From the NCBI GenBank assembly GCA_937893125.1, contig CALBHW010000038.1:5447-69446 (forward strand): 64,000 nucleotides of DNA. The letters are read 5' to 3'. The notes beneath the pieces are model-generated. The model had not been told where the DNA came from. It saw only the letters and a list, made by a program, of their open reading frames with translations, and did not search any database. Origin of the DNA: an uncultured Clostridia bacterium (GTDB taxonomy: Bacteria > Bacillota > Clostridia > Christensenellales > UBA1242). The position numbers and the translations under genes were made by a program. This document shows, in pieces, positions 56,697 through 63,804 of this stretch; the stretch's first letter is position 1, and each line of letters begins with the position of its first letter.

Positions 56697-57578
56697 ATGA
56701 AAATTATAAAAAACATTTTAGTAACGGTTGTTGCGATTGCATTTTTCTTAGGGCTTGTCGTTTTGGGTACACAAATATTTTTTAAGAAAAAGTACGATAT
56801 TGACTTGTTTGCAACAATAAATAATTTTAAAACTTTGTCTCAACCTGTCGACGAAGCAACGCATTTTCCTGATATTTTTGGGACGCAAGACGAAAAGGAC
56901 GCGCAAGCGCAAGTCAACGCTTCAATTGCAGACCTTATTACTTTTGACGAAGAAACAGGGAAATATACCATTCATTTAACTGAAATTTCGTCCAATATGG
57001 GTGCCGAAATCGACCTTAGCGACAAACAACTTGGTGCGTTTGCACAAATGATGGTCGCTCAACAAATGGACGGAAAAATCAAAATCAGCGAAAGTACAAC
57101 GCTTGATTTTTGGATTAAACAAATCAAAATTAGCGATGTGAAAGAGGACGGAAGTGCAACTTTTAACACGGTTGTCAAATTTGACTTGACTTCTATCAAA
57201 AATGGAATGGATAAGTTCCCAATGAGCATTGTAAAAAAATATGTGCCAGACTTTCTTTATGTGTCGTCCACTGTTGACATTCAAAAGGATGCAACCGACA
57301 ACTTTAAGTATACGGTCTCATCAAATACTTTGACTTTTAACAATTTAACGAGCGAAGAAACGGCAAATATGTTTAAAACTCTCGACCACTTTTTGAAAAT
57401 CGGGTCGGCTGAAAATTTGAATAAGCAAATCGGCGAAACGGTTATGAATGTTCTTGTGGGCGTCGAAGGTGACGAAGAAAAACAAGGGCTTGCAGTGGGC
57501 TTAAAACCGGTTGGTGCTACGGGATACAAATTTACGAGCGTTTCTGAACAAGGGCATTTTGTCATAACAATCGGCTAA
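56697..57578 (+). CDS. Single-pass membrane protein of unknown function
   Basis: This 293-residue protein has one N-terminal membrane helix (about 5-28) and an exported remainder rich in beta strands with an FxxTVVKFDLTSIKNG strand pair and LTFNNLTSEETANMFKTLDHFLKIG helix. The pattern is reminiscent of the LppX-like proteins at 38299 and 39703, but I cannot assign a family. AAAAAGGAG precedes the start. A strong terminator follows. Confidence 0.65.
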   Translation: MKIIKNILVTVVAIAFFLGLVVLGTQIFFKKKYDIDLFATINNFKTLSQPVDEATHFPDIFGTQDEKDAQAQVNASIADLITFDEETGKYTIHLTEISSNMGAEIDLSDKQLGAFAQMMVAQQMDGKIKISESTTLDFWIKQIKISDVKEDGSATFNTVVKFDLTSIKNGMDKFPMSIVKKYVPDFLYVSSTVDIQKDATDNFKYTVSSNTLTFNNLTSEETANMFKTLDHFLKIGSAENLNKQIGETVMNVLVGVEGDEEKQGLAVGLKPVGATGYKFTSVSEQGHFVITIG

Positions 57579-57653
57579 ATTTGTCTCAGCGTATATATGA
57601 AATTTTAAAGATTAACAATTTTTGATTTTTACTTTTTGGATATTTTAAAAAAT

Positions 57654-57682
57654 TAGTCCCATAGTTTTCTATGGGACTTTTG
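57654..57682. terminator. Rho-independent terminator
   Basis: A perfect 10-bp AGTCCCATAG/CTATGGGACT hairpin with a TTTT loop, followed by TTTT. Confidence 0.85.
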
Positions 57683-57804
57683 CTTGAAAATTTTATAGTG
57701 TTTTTTTATTTGTTTTTAGTTTAAAGTGATTTTTTTATTTGTTTTTAATTGAAATGATTATAGTGTTTTTTGCATTGTCTATTTTTGATTAAAATTATTG
57801 AAAT

Positions 57805-58146
57805 CTATTCAAAATCTTTTTCGCTTAGAAGTGGAAAAATTGTAATGACAGGCTCTTCATAAGGATGAACACGCCTAATTTCTTTTAAAACATTTTTGAT
57901 ATTTCCCGCGTCGCAAATAAAGTCGAGTTTTATTTCATCGACCTTTTCAAGTTCGCCTTTGTTACCTATAAAAGGTTGAGCGCTTTTATTTGGGATAAAT
58001 GTTCCAACACACTCTACTTCGGACGAACAAAACGAATAATCGCCGATTTTTCCAGCACCTACCTTGCACACGGCATTTCTAACCTTGTCAACAAAATCTT
58101 TTGGCACCGCCACACAAATATTAACCTTTTTCACATCAATATTCAT
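57805..58146 (-). CDS. YqfO/CutA-like PII-fold domain protein (stand-alone NIF3 insert domain)
   Basis: The 113-residue protein matches the domain inserted in NIF3-family proteins such as YqfO: NICVAVPKDFVDKVRNAVCKVGAGKIGDYSFCSSEVECVGTF at the N-terminus and IKNVLKEIRRVHPYEEPVITIFPL at the end (the HPYEEP hallmark). The fold is CutA/PII-like and usually trimeric. Here it is encoded alone, without the flanking metal-binding NIF3 halves. Function is unknown. AAAGGAG precedes the start. It is the last typical chromosomal gene before the accessory right end. Confidence 0.8.
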   Translation of the reverse strand: MNIDVKKVNICVAVPKDFVDKVRNAVCKVGAGKIGDYSFCSSEVECVGTFIPNKSAQPFIGNKGELEKVDEIKLDFICDAGNIKNVLKEIRRVHPYEEPVITIFPLLSEKDFE

Positions 58147-58225
58147 TCCTTAATCTCCTTTCATTTCCACTTTATTACAACTTATTTGCCAAACTAAAGC
58201 GCCCCCACGATTTTCCCTTATAAAT

Positions 58226-58254
58226 CTACCAAAACCTAATAGGCAATTAAAACT
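58226..58254 (+). repeat. Fourth CRISPR-like copy, possible tracrRNA anti-repeat
   Basis: This 29-base segment matches the last 28 bases of the repeats at 58421-58587 at all but about three positions, with AATAGGCAATTAAAAC in place of AATAGGGAACTAAAAC. Read on the plus strand it would pair almost completely with a repeat transcribed from the minus strand, leaving one C-C mismatch and one G-U pair. It lies 203 bases from the next copy instead of 66. Between them are three to four hairpins (about 58307-58326, 58331-58342, 58345-58361 and 58390-58405). It may be a tracrRNA anti-repeat or just a displaced repeat. Confidence 0.4.
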
Positions 58255-58420
58255 CATACTTATCGTTGGTTATAGCAAGAATTATTATAAATTATAGGAA
58301 GTAAATTTTGAAACAAGTTCAAAATTTGTGCTGACGCACCCGCAAAGCAACGCTTTGCACTTCCAATTTGAATAACCATCAGTCTCGCTGGAGAGTAAAC
58401 TCTCCGACTCAACTTCCGAT

Positions 58421-58587
58421 AATATACCATATCAAAACTTAATAGGGAACTAAAACTTATCCATAAGCACTTTACCTTCTTCGTTTATTATACCATACCA
58501 AAACCTAGTAGGGAACTAAAATATTGGAACAATCTATTGTATCATACTTGGAATTGTATTATACCAAAATCTAATGGGGGCTAAATC
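58421..58587 (-). CRISPR. Degenerate three-repeat CRISPR array, type II-C-like repeat
   Basis: Two 36-base repeats (58421-58456 and 58487-58522) agree at 31 of 36 positions and are separated by a 30-base unique spacer. A third, more decayed copy (about 58552-58587, one base deleted) follows after another spacer of about 30 bases. The core ACCA/ATCA positions are exactly 66 bases apart both times. On the minus strand the consensus begins GTTTTAGTTCCCTA and ends ATGGTATAAT, closely paralleling the GTTTTAGT-CCCT...ATGGTA-AAT of Campylobacter type II-C repeats. No cas gene is in the window, so it is an orphan or relic. Confidence 0.6.
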
Positions 58588-58874
58588 AAATCTATTTTAA
58601 ATCGATGAAGTTTAATGCCCAAAAAATAAATTATAATATAAAAACGCCTTGATTTTAGCATTACATTTACACTTAAAACCTATTTTATATTTTTTTGATT
58701 TTGCGACTAGGTTTAAATTTTTCTTAATTTTCTAAACAATGTCTTTGATATAAACTTTGATATCTCACTAAAAATATTATGCAAACTTTTCCTTATTCCC
58801 AAAAATTTCGTTTTACTGCTATTTTTGGGAGCCCTTTTTCTTTACGCTCCGTTCGAGCCCCTTTTGTCTCCACT
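58588..58874. other. Intergenic stretch between CRISPR relic and tRNA fragment
   Basis: AT-rich sequence with one strong hairpin, CCCAAAAAT/ATTTTTGGG (about 58798-58828). No coding region could be supported. Confidence 0.4.
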
Positions 58875-58900
58875 AACAAAAAAAACACGCTTACGTGTGT
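58875..58900 (-). terminator. Terminator of the disrupted tRNA-Lys
   Basis: On the minus strand ACACG pairs with CGTGT around a 4-base loop, followed by a run of eight T residues, just downstream of the tRNA 3' fragment. It shows that a functional tRNA transcription unit once ended here. Confidence 0.7.
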
Positions 58901-58910
58901 TCTTTTTGTT

Positions 58911-58955
58911 TGGTGGACGACCAGGGACTCGAACCCTGGACCCACTGATTAAGAG
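58911..58955 (-). other. Truncated tRNA-Lys(CTT) 3' half: putative attachment site
   Basis: Reading the minus strand, the fragment has the anticodon loop CTCTTAA (anticodon CTT at 58951-58953), the variable region, a perfect T arm (CAGGG TTCGAGT CCCTG, 58922-58938), the acceptor strand GTCGTCC and an encoded ACCA end (58911-58914). Beyond 58955 nothing pairs: the 5' anticodon strand, D arm and the expected GGACGAC acceptor strand are missing. A break exactly at the anticodon loop is typical of integrases that recombine in tRNA 3' ends, where the integrating element restores the gene at its other end. Confidence 0.8.
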
Positions 58956-59092
58956 GTGTGATTAAAACTTATTAAAATAGTTTATTTTATATCCTAAAAA
59001 TCCCTTTATTCCCTTATTTTATCTAGCAAATTCGTGTTATATAATTTTATTTTGTTTTATAGCAATTCTCCTAATTTTATTTAAGTTTTTAG

Positions 59093-59108
59093 TGTCTAAA
59101 TTTAGACA
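59093..59108. promoter_or_regulatory. Perfect 16-bp palindrome near the island end
   Basis: TGTCTAAATTTAGACA is completely self-complementary. It lies in the gene-free 58956-59292 stretch, 140 bases inside the presumed island boundary, and could be a regulator or recombination-protein site. Confidence 0.4.
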
Positions 59109-59292
59109 GATGTGAAACAAAGTATTTTTTAGGTGAAAGATATAGATAAAAAAATATCAAAATCAATATAAATAAGTTTTTCAATTTTTATGATAAATAA
59201 ACCATAGAAGAGAATATCAATTAATTCCTTATTTAGCACTTAAATCCTTGTAAATATGTTAAGATCCAAAAAAAATATAATAATTAAAGCAA

Positions 59293-59319
59293 AAAATACT
59301 GGGTTATCCCCAGTATTTT
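59293..59319 (-). terminator. Terminator at the end of the island's minus-strand unit
   Basis: AATACTGGG pairs with CCCAGTATT around a short loop (59293-59318), with A residues on the left that become a T run on the minus strand. It touches the stop codon of the 51-residue gene. Confidence 0.75.
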
Positions 59320-59475
59320 TTACTTCTTAAAAATTAAAATAGCCTTTGCACCAAGTGTAATTGTTGTGGAAATTAAAGTATATCCTTCCTTTTCCATTTC
59401 GTTACACTTGTCTTCAATTTTCTTTGCCATTTTCTTCGCTACGGGCGTGTAGCCTATTAGTTCTGTTTTATACAT
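59320..59475 (-). CDS. Small DUF4177-like protein
   Basis: The 51-residue protein starts MYKTELIGYTPV and continues EDKCNEMEKEGYTLISTTITLGAKAILIFKK, which parallels the DUF4177 pattern of a helix, a G..GW.LVS turn and a final IFKR strand. Its function is unknown. AAGGAG precedes the ATG, and the ATG shares one base with the stop codon of the upstream membrane-protein gene, so it is translationally coupled. A terminator follows immediately. Confidence 0.6.
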   Translation of the reverse strand: MYKTELIGYTPVAKKMAKKIEDKCNEMEKEGYTLISTTITLGAKAILIFKK

Positions 59476-59699
59476 TATTTTTCTCCTTTTTTAATATTTT
59501 TTTTACGATTATATATATTTATAAGTCCTATTATAACTAATATAATCCCGACCAGTAAAATGCCAATAGCAAGCCCGAGTAGAACTCCATCGCTAAACGT
59601 TCCAAAATGGGAAGAACCATCTCCAGCAAAATAATTATAGCACAAATATAACGTTATGCCTAAAACAAACAAAATACTTCCAGTAATAAGATTTTTCAT
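59475..59699 (-). CDS. Small two-helix membrane protein
   Basis: This 74-residue protein has two membrane helices (about 5-24 and 40-64) joined by a short polar loop, and a lysine-rich C-terminal tail (NRKKNIKKGEK). No family is recognised. AAGGAAA precedes the start. It is coupled to the DUF4177-like gene and lies 150 bases downstream of the lipoprotein gene. Confidence 0.55.
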   Translation of the reverse strand: MKNLITGSILFVLGITLYLCYNYFAGDGSSHFGTFSDGVLLGLAIGILLVGIILVIIGLINIYNRKKNIKKGEK

Positions 59700-59850
59700 A
59701 TTTTCTATTTCCTTATAAAAGTTGTATTGGTAATCAATTAAGGTATCATTAGCAATAATTATATCGCTTTAATTATTATTAGTCAATTACACTGTAAAGC
59801 ATTATAAAATTTAGCACTCTGCTTTTAACAAATGTTTTTTGATTTGTTAA

Positions 59851-60282
59851 TTAAACAATTTTTGATGATTTAAGATAACAATAAGTTGTTCCATTTTCTT
59901 TATATGTTCCAAAAACTCCTTCTACGGTTATATACTTGTTTTTCTTTGGATAATTTCCATTAGACAAAACAAATTCTAAACCTTGCGAGCAACAACCTAA
60001 GGCATCATTTATTATTATGGCATGATATGTTGTGTTAGTGGCATCGTCATAATATACACTATGTGTTCCACTTGCTTTTATGGTTTTGCCTTTATATTCA
60101 TTTGGTGAAGATAGCATATTATAAACTTGCGAATATACCATTGTGCTATTCATATTTGTAAGGTCAATATAATTTCCGCTTGTATCAATATTTTTGCCAC
60201 AACCACCAATAGAAATAAATATAATTCCCACCATTAAGACAAGAGATAAGGTCATAAATACTTTTTTTAATTTTGATTTCAT
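59851..60282 (-). CDS. Lipoprotein with OB-fold-like domain, metal-uptake unit
   Basis: The 143-residue protein has a lipoprotein signal (ISIGGC, lipidated Cys28) and an exported domain with YNMLSSPNEYKGKTIKASGTH and ITVEGVFGTYKENGTTYCYLKSSKI strands, the pattern of OB-fold lipoproteins that accompany zinc importers. A CC pair (about residue 95) and a later Cys could bind metal. Its start overlaps the permease stop by four bases, placing it firmly in the metal-uptake unit. Confidence 0.65.
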   Translation of the reverse strand: MKSKLKKVFMTLSLVLMVGIIFISIGGCGKNIDTSGNYIDLTNMNSTMVYSQVYNMLSSPNEYKGKTIKASGTHSVYYDDATNTTYHAIIINDALGCCSQGLEFVLSNGNYPKKNKYITVEGVFGTYKENGTTYCYLKSSKIV

Positions 60283-61133
60283 ACTTTTCTCCTATAAGCA
60301 AATTTTCCTATAATGAAAAAAGCAATAAAACAAACAATATCAACAAGTATAATAGTTGCACCAACTGGCGTTCCAATCAATATAGAAAGGATTATGCCAA
60401 AGAAAGCACACAAAACGGATATTACACCAGAACAGATAATCACTCCCTTAAAACTTTTGAAAACTCGCATTGCAGAAAGCGCTGGGAATATCACAAGTGC
60501 TGAAACCAAAAGCGAACCAACCAAATTCATAGCAATAACTATAACAATAGCAATTATACTTGCAAGCAAGATGTTAAATAATTCGGTTTTTGTTCCGCTT
60601 GCTTTTGCAAAATTTTCATCAAATGTAACCGCAAAAATCTTATTGTAAAAGAAAATGAAGAACAAAATAACAAACAGAGCAAGCCCTATTGTAAGCCATA
60701 CATCGCTTGATGAAAGTGTAAGAATTGAAGTTGAACCAAAAAGTGTTGTACACACATCACCAGAAACATTTGAAGACACATTAAAGACATTTAATAGAAG
60801 ATAGCCAATAGCAAGTGCGCTAACGGATAAAATTGCAATTAAAGCATCTCCATTTATTTTTTTATTCTGGCTTGTTTTTAATAGTAGAATTGCACAAACA
60901 ATGGTTATTGGCAGAACAATAATCATATTGTTAGTAAGACCTAACACACTTCCGATAGCCATTGCACCAAAAGCAGTATGGGAAAGTCCATCTCCAATAT
61001 ATGAAAATCGTTTTAACACCAAAGTTACACCCAAAAGCGAAGCGCAAAGAGAGATTAAAATTCCAACGATTATAGCATAGCGAACAAAGGGGAATGACAA
61101 ATAAAATGATAATGTTTCAAAAAGTTTACTCAT
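60279..61133 (-). CDS. znuB: ZnuB-type metal ABC transporter permease
   Basis: The 284-residue protein has about eight to nine membrane helices and the ABC-3 family hallmarks: RYAIIVGILISLCASLLGVTLVLKRFSYIGDGLSHTAFGAMAIG at the N-terminus and NLVGSLLVSALVIFPALSAMRVFKSFKG near residue 200. This family imports zinc, manganese or iron. Together with the ATPase and the His-rich binding protein, zinc is the best guess. It overlaps both neighbours (eight bases with the ATPase gene). Confidence 0.92.
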   Translation of the reverse strand: MSKLFETLSFYLSFPFVRYAIIVGILISLCASLLGVTLVLKRFSYIGDGLSHTAFGAMAIGSVLGLTNNMIIVLPITIVCAILLLKTSQNKKINGDALIAILSVSALAIGYLLLNVFNVSSNVSGDVCTTLFGSTSILTLSSSDVWLTIGLALFVILFFIFFYNKIFAVTFDENFAKASGTKTELFNILLASIIAIVIVIAMNLVGSLLVSALVIFPALSAMRVFKSFKGVIICSGVISVLCAFFGIILSILIGTPVGATIILVDIVCFIAFFIIGKFAYRRKV

Positions 61134-61851
61134 CTTGATGACCCCCTATATGTCCGCCTGCATACTTTTCAAATTGCTTGCCTAAGTCACTATTTTCAAA
61201 TTCTTCTTTTGTTCCAAAAAATGGGTTACTATTCACAAAAAGAATGTGTTTAGCATATTTCAAGGCTGAAGATACATCATGAGAAATCATAATTACTGTA
61301 ATGCCATTTTTGTTTAACTTATCTATAATCTCATACATTTCTTCTGTAGCCTTTGGGTCAAGACCACTAACTGGTTCATCAAGCAACAATATCTTTTGTG
61401 TGCTACATAAAGCCCTTGCAAGCAAAACTCTTTGTTTTTGTCCGCCAGAAAGTTCTCTAAAACATTTGTTTTTAAGTTTCTCAATTCCAATTTCTCTCAT
61501 TATGTCAATAGTTTTTTGCTTTTCTGTCTTATTGTAAAAAGGTCTTAATCCGCATCTATTTTGAAAGCCACTAATAACAATTTCATAACAAGTTGCTGGA
61601 AAGTCTTTTTGAACTATCGTTTGTTGGGGCAGGTATCCTATATCTTTTTTTGTTAAACCATTTTCAAACTCAATTTTCCCACTAATAATTGGAATAAGCC
61701 CTAAAATTGTTTTCATTAAAGTGGATTTTCCTGCACCATTTTCTCCAAGGATACAAAGATAATCACCATTTTCAATACTAAAAGATAAATCTGATAAAAT
61801 AGCATTTTTATCATAGCCAATGGAAATATTTTTACATTCAATTTGTGTCAT
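61126..61851 (-). CDS. znuC: ZnuC-type metal ABC transporter ATPase
   Basis: The 241-residue nucleotide-binding subunit has Walker A GENGAGKST (36-44), the Q-loop in LPQQ, the ABC signature LSGGQKQR (near 133), Walker B KILLLDEP and the H-loop MISHD. It powers uptake through the ZnuB-type permease. The C-terminus is His/Gly-rich (GGHIGGHQDE), a metal-binding touch seen in some zinc systems. It follows the binding-protein gene by eight bases. Confidence 0.94.
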   Translation of the reverse strand: MTQIECKNISIGYDKNAILSDLSFSIENGDYLCILGENGAGKSTLMKTILGLIPIISGKIEFENGLTKKDIGYLPQQTIVQKDFPATCYEIVISGFQNRCGLRPFYNKTEKQKTIDIMREIGIEKLKNKCFRELSGGQKQRVLLARALCSTQKILLLDEPVSGLDPKATEEMYEIIDKLNKNGITVIMISHDVSSALKYAKHILFVNSNPFFGTKEEFENSDLGKQFEKYAGGHIGGHQDE

Positions 61852-61859
61852 ACTTCCAC

Positions 61860-62840
61860 CTACTTAACTGCTTCTTTTAAAACTTCAAGATTACTTTGCA
61901 TAATTGATAAATATGTCTTTCCACTTTTTGTTGTGGTGTTTTGTATACTATCTAATGTTAAGATTTTTTGGCCTTTTGATTTTGTATTTTCTTTAATGGT
62001 GTTTGCGATTTTTGAATCTTTTGAAGTTTCAATTTGAAGAATAACTTTCAAATTTAATTCATCAACTTTGCCTGCCAAAAAAGTAATAGTTTCAAAACTT
62101 GCTTCGGTTTCTGCCGAACAACCAACAAAAGCTGCAAAATAGTCAAGTTTATAATCATCTACCAAATATCTAAATGGGAATCTATCACCAAAAAGCAAAG
62201 TTTTTGTTGTTCCAGCATCAACAACTGCTTGATATTCTGTATCAAGAGTGTTTAATTTAGCATTATAAGCTGTTGCGTTTGCAGAATAATTATCTTTGTT
62301 TGCACTATCAATAATTGAAAGTTTGTTTGCAATTTCTGTTACAAAGATTTGAGCATTTTTAAGTGAAAGCCAAATATGTTCATCATATTCAACTTCTTCT
62401 TCCTCATGTTCATGTTCGTGTTCTTCTTCGCCTTGCATACCTTCTTTTTGTTCTTCTTCTTTCTTTTTATCGCCAAGAACATCTAACAAGTTTATAACTT
62501 GCATATTTTTGTTTGTCGCATTGTTTAATGCGTCTGCAACCCAAGTGTCAGACTCTCCACCAACATAAATAAATAAATCGCAGGTTGAAATTTTTGCAAT
62601 ATCAGCAACACTTGGTTGATAACTATGCAAATCTTCTCCATTATTTAATAGTAATGTTAATTCTACATTATCGTTTTCTCCAACAACTTCTTTTGCCCAG
62701 TCATATTCTGGAAATATAGAGCAGACAACACTAATTTTATCGTCTTTGTTATTGTTGCCACAGGCAGAAAGACCAAAAATTGTTCCTATGCCTAAAACCA
62801 TAGCAAAAATAAACATAAATAATTTTTTTACGTTTTTCAT
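61860..62840 (-). CDS. znuA: ZnuA-type metal-binding lipoprotein
   Basis: The 326-residue lipoprotein (lipobox ending at Cys27, FGLSAC) is the substrate-binding protein of a cluster A-I importer. Metal-site segments include the NGEDLHSYQPS histidine, an acidic, His-rich loop of about 25 residues (EEHEHEHEEEE, near 145) right before DEHIWLS, and FAAFVGC. The His-rich loop favours zinc over manganese. AAGGAG precedes the start. An upstream hairpin (AACAC/GTGTT, about 62886-62902) may affect expression. Confidence 0.92.
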   Translation of the reverse strand: MKNVKKLFMFIFAMVLGIGTIFGLSACGNNNKDDKISVVCSIFPEYDWAKEVVGENDNVELTLLLNNGEDLHSYQPSVADIAKISTCDLFIYVGGESDTWVADALNNATNKNMQVINLLDVLGDKKKEEEQKEGMQGEEEHEHEHEEEEVEYDEHIWLSLKNAQIFVTEIANKLSIIDSANKDNYSANATAYNAKLNTLDTEYQAVVDAGTTKTLLFGDRFPFRYLVDDYKLDYFAAFVGCSAETEASFETITFLAGKVDELNLKVILQIETSKDSKIANTIKENTKSKGQKILTLDSIQNTTTKSGKTYLSIMQSNLEVLKEAVK

Positions 62841-62920
62841 TTTTATTATTCTCCTTAAAAATTTTTATAAATAAGCACACAAAAATTAACACAATTATCG
62901 TGTTTCAATGGTTTTCTTAT

Positions 62921-63214
62921 TTAATTTAAAAGCTCAATTTTTAAGGATATTAAACTATCTTTCTTATAGGTGCTGTTAACTTTTATTTTTTCATTTAATG
63001 CTTTTGGAAAAGAATTTAAAACAATAATCGCAATAGTAATTGCACCTAGTCCAAACTCTTTTAGTCCTTTTTCACAAATTGCAATTTCTTCACAAATTTC
63101 GCAATCTACGCCACTACATTCGTGATTTGATTTTTCGCCAATAAAGAAAATTGAGAAAGCAAAAAACAATATTGAAATTATGGCTACAATCAAAATCAAT
63201 TTTTTCTTTCTCAT
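62921..63214 (-). CDS. Small cysteine-rich membrane protein
   Basis: The 97-residue protein has an N-terminal membrane helix (about 5-25), then NHECSGVDCEICEEIAICEKGLKEFG, with four cysteines in a C-x4-C-x2-C-x5-C arrangement, and a second hydrophobic segment (about 55-70). The cysteine-rich stretch after the first helix looks like a metal-binding loop. The family is unnamed to me. It lies 11 bases after the Fur-type gene and 80 bases before the binding-protein gene, so it is probably part of the uptake unit. Confidence 0.6.
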   Translation of the reverse strand: MRKKKLILIVAIISILFFAFSIFFIGEKSNHECSGVDCEICEEIAICEKGLKEFGLGAITIAIIVLNSFPKALNEKIKVNSTYKKDSLISLKIELLN

Positions 63215-63225
63215 ATTTACCTCCT

Positions 63226-63624
63226 TTATCTATTTAAAGATTTACAATCTCCACATATTCCATATAAAACAGAATCTGATTTAAAAACTTCAAAATTTGT
63301 ATTTTTCAAAACAATAGATGTTAATTTGTGGCTCTCTTCATCGTTTAAATGTATAGATTTTCCACAATTTTTACAAAGCAAATGTATATGTCCTTTGCAA
63401 TCATCATTGTCAATAAATTGATAGAATTTTTTATTAGTTCCAACTTTCGTTACAATTCTAACTTTATTAGACTTTTCCAATCCTGCCAAATTCCTATAAA
63501 TCGCACTTAAACTAATATTTTTATTTTTTAATGCGTCAAATATTTCTTCAACGCTAAAAATTTTATCAATGTTATCATTAAAAAATTCTATTATAGTTTT
63601 TCTCTGTTTAGTATCGTAACTCAT
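63226..63624 (-). CDS. Fur-family metalloregulator (likely Zur)
   Basis: This 132-residue regulator has the Fur winged helix (about 5-75, IFSVEEIFDALKNKNISLSAIYRNLAGLE) and the C-terminal metal domain with HIHLLCKNCGK and CGDC, giving the two CxxC pairs of the structural zinc site. The start at 63624 (MSYDTKQRK) is fixed by AAAGGTG; an earlier ATG at 63657 would place the start inside the operator. Its position ahead of a zinc-type importer and under a palindromic operator suggest Zur, but Fur, Mur or PerR cannot be excluded. Confidence 0.85.
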   Translation of the reverse strand: MSYDTKQRKTIIEFFNDNIDKIFSVEEIFDALKNKNISLSAIYRNLAGLEKSNKVRIVTKVGTNKKFYQFIDNDDCKGHIHLLCKNCGKSIHLNDEESHKLTSIVLKNTNFEVFKSDSVLYGICGDCKSLNR

Positions 63625-63640
63625 TTTTACACCTTTCAAT

Positions 63641-63657
63641 TTGCGAATTATTCGCAA
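63641..63657. promoter_or_regulatory. Perfect 8-1-8 palindromic Fur/Zur-type operator
   Basis: TTGCGAAT-T-ATTCGCAA is a perfect inverted repeat. It lies immediately downstream of the -10 of the regulator's promoter and upstream of its start codon, exactly where autorepression would act. Confidence 0.7.
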
Positions 63658-63685
63658 TTTTATATCTAAATTTTACTTTTGTCAA
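63657..63685 (-). promoter_or_regulatory. Promoter of the metal-uptake unit
   Basis: On the minus strand a perfect TTGACA (63680-63685) and TAAAAT (63657-63662) are 17 bases apart. The operator overlaps the last base of the -10 and the transcription start. Confidence 0.75.
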
Positions 63686-63703
63686 GTGTTTATAATAAAA
63701 AAT

Positions 63704-63719
63704 GCTATAATCTTATAGC
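63704..63719. promoter_or_regulatory. Palindrome between divergent promoters
   Basis: GCTATAA-TC-TTATAGC is a perfect inverted repeat in the divergent region. It could be a second regulatory site or a hairpin. Confidence 0.3.
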
Positions 63720-63804
63720 GAAAATATTATTTTTTGCAGTTAACTTTGTTTTAGACTATCGGTTTACTATTTCTTTATGTTATAATAATCATAGAGGTAG
63801 TTAT

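Noticed and set aside
58911..58990. An intact tRNA-Lys
   Set aside because: The anticodon stem cannot pair beyond 58955 and no D arm or matching 5' acceptor strand follows.
58147..59319. Remnants of cas genes around the CRISPR relic
   Set aside because: Reading all frames by eye gives no HNH, RuvC or Cas1/Cas2-like segment.
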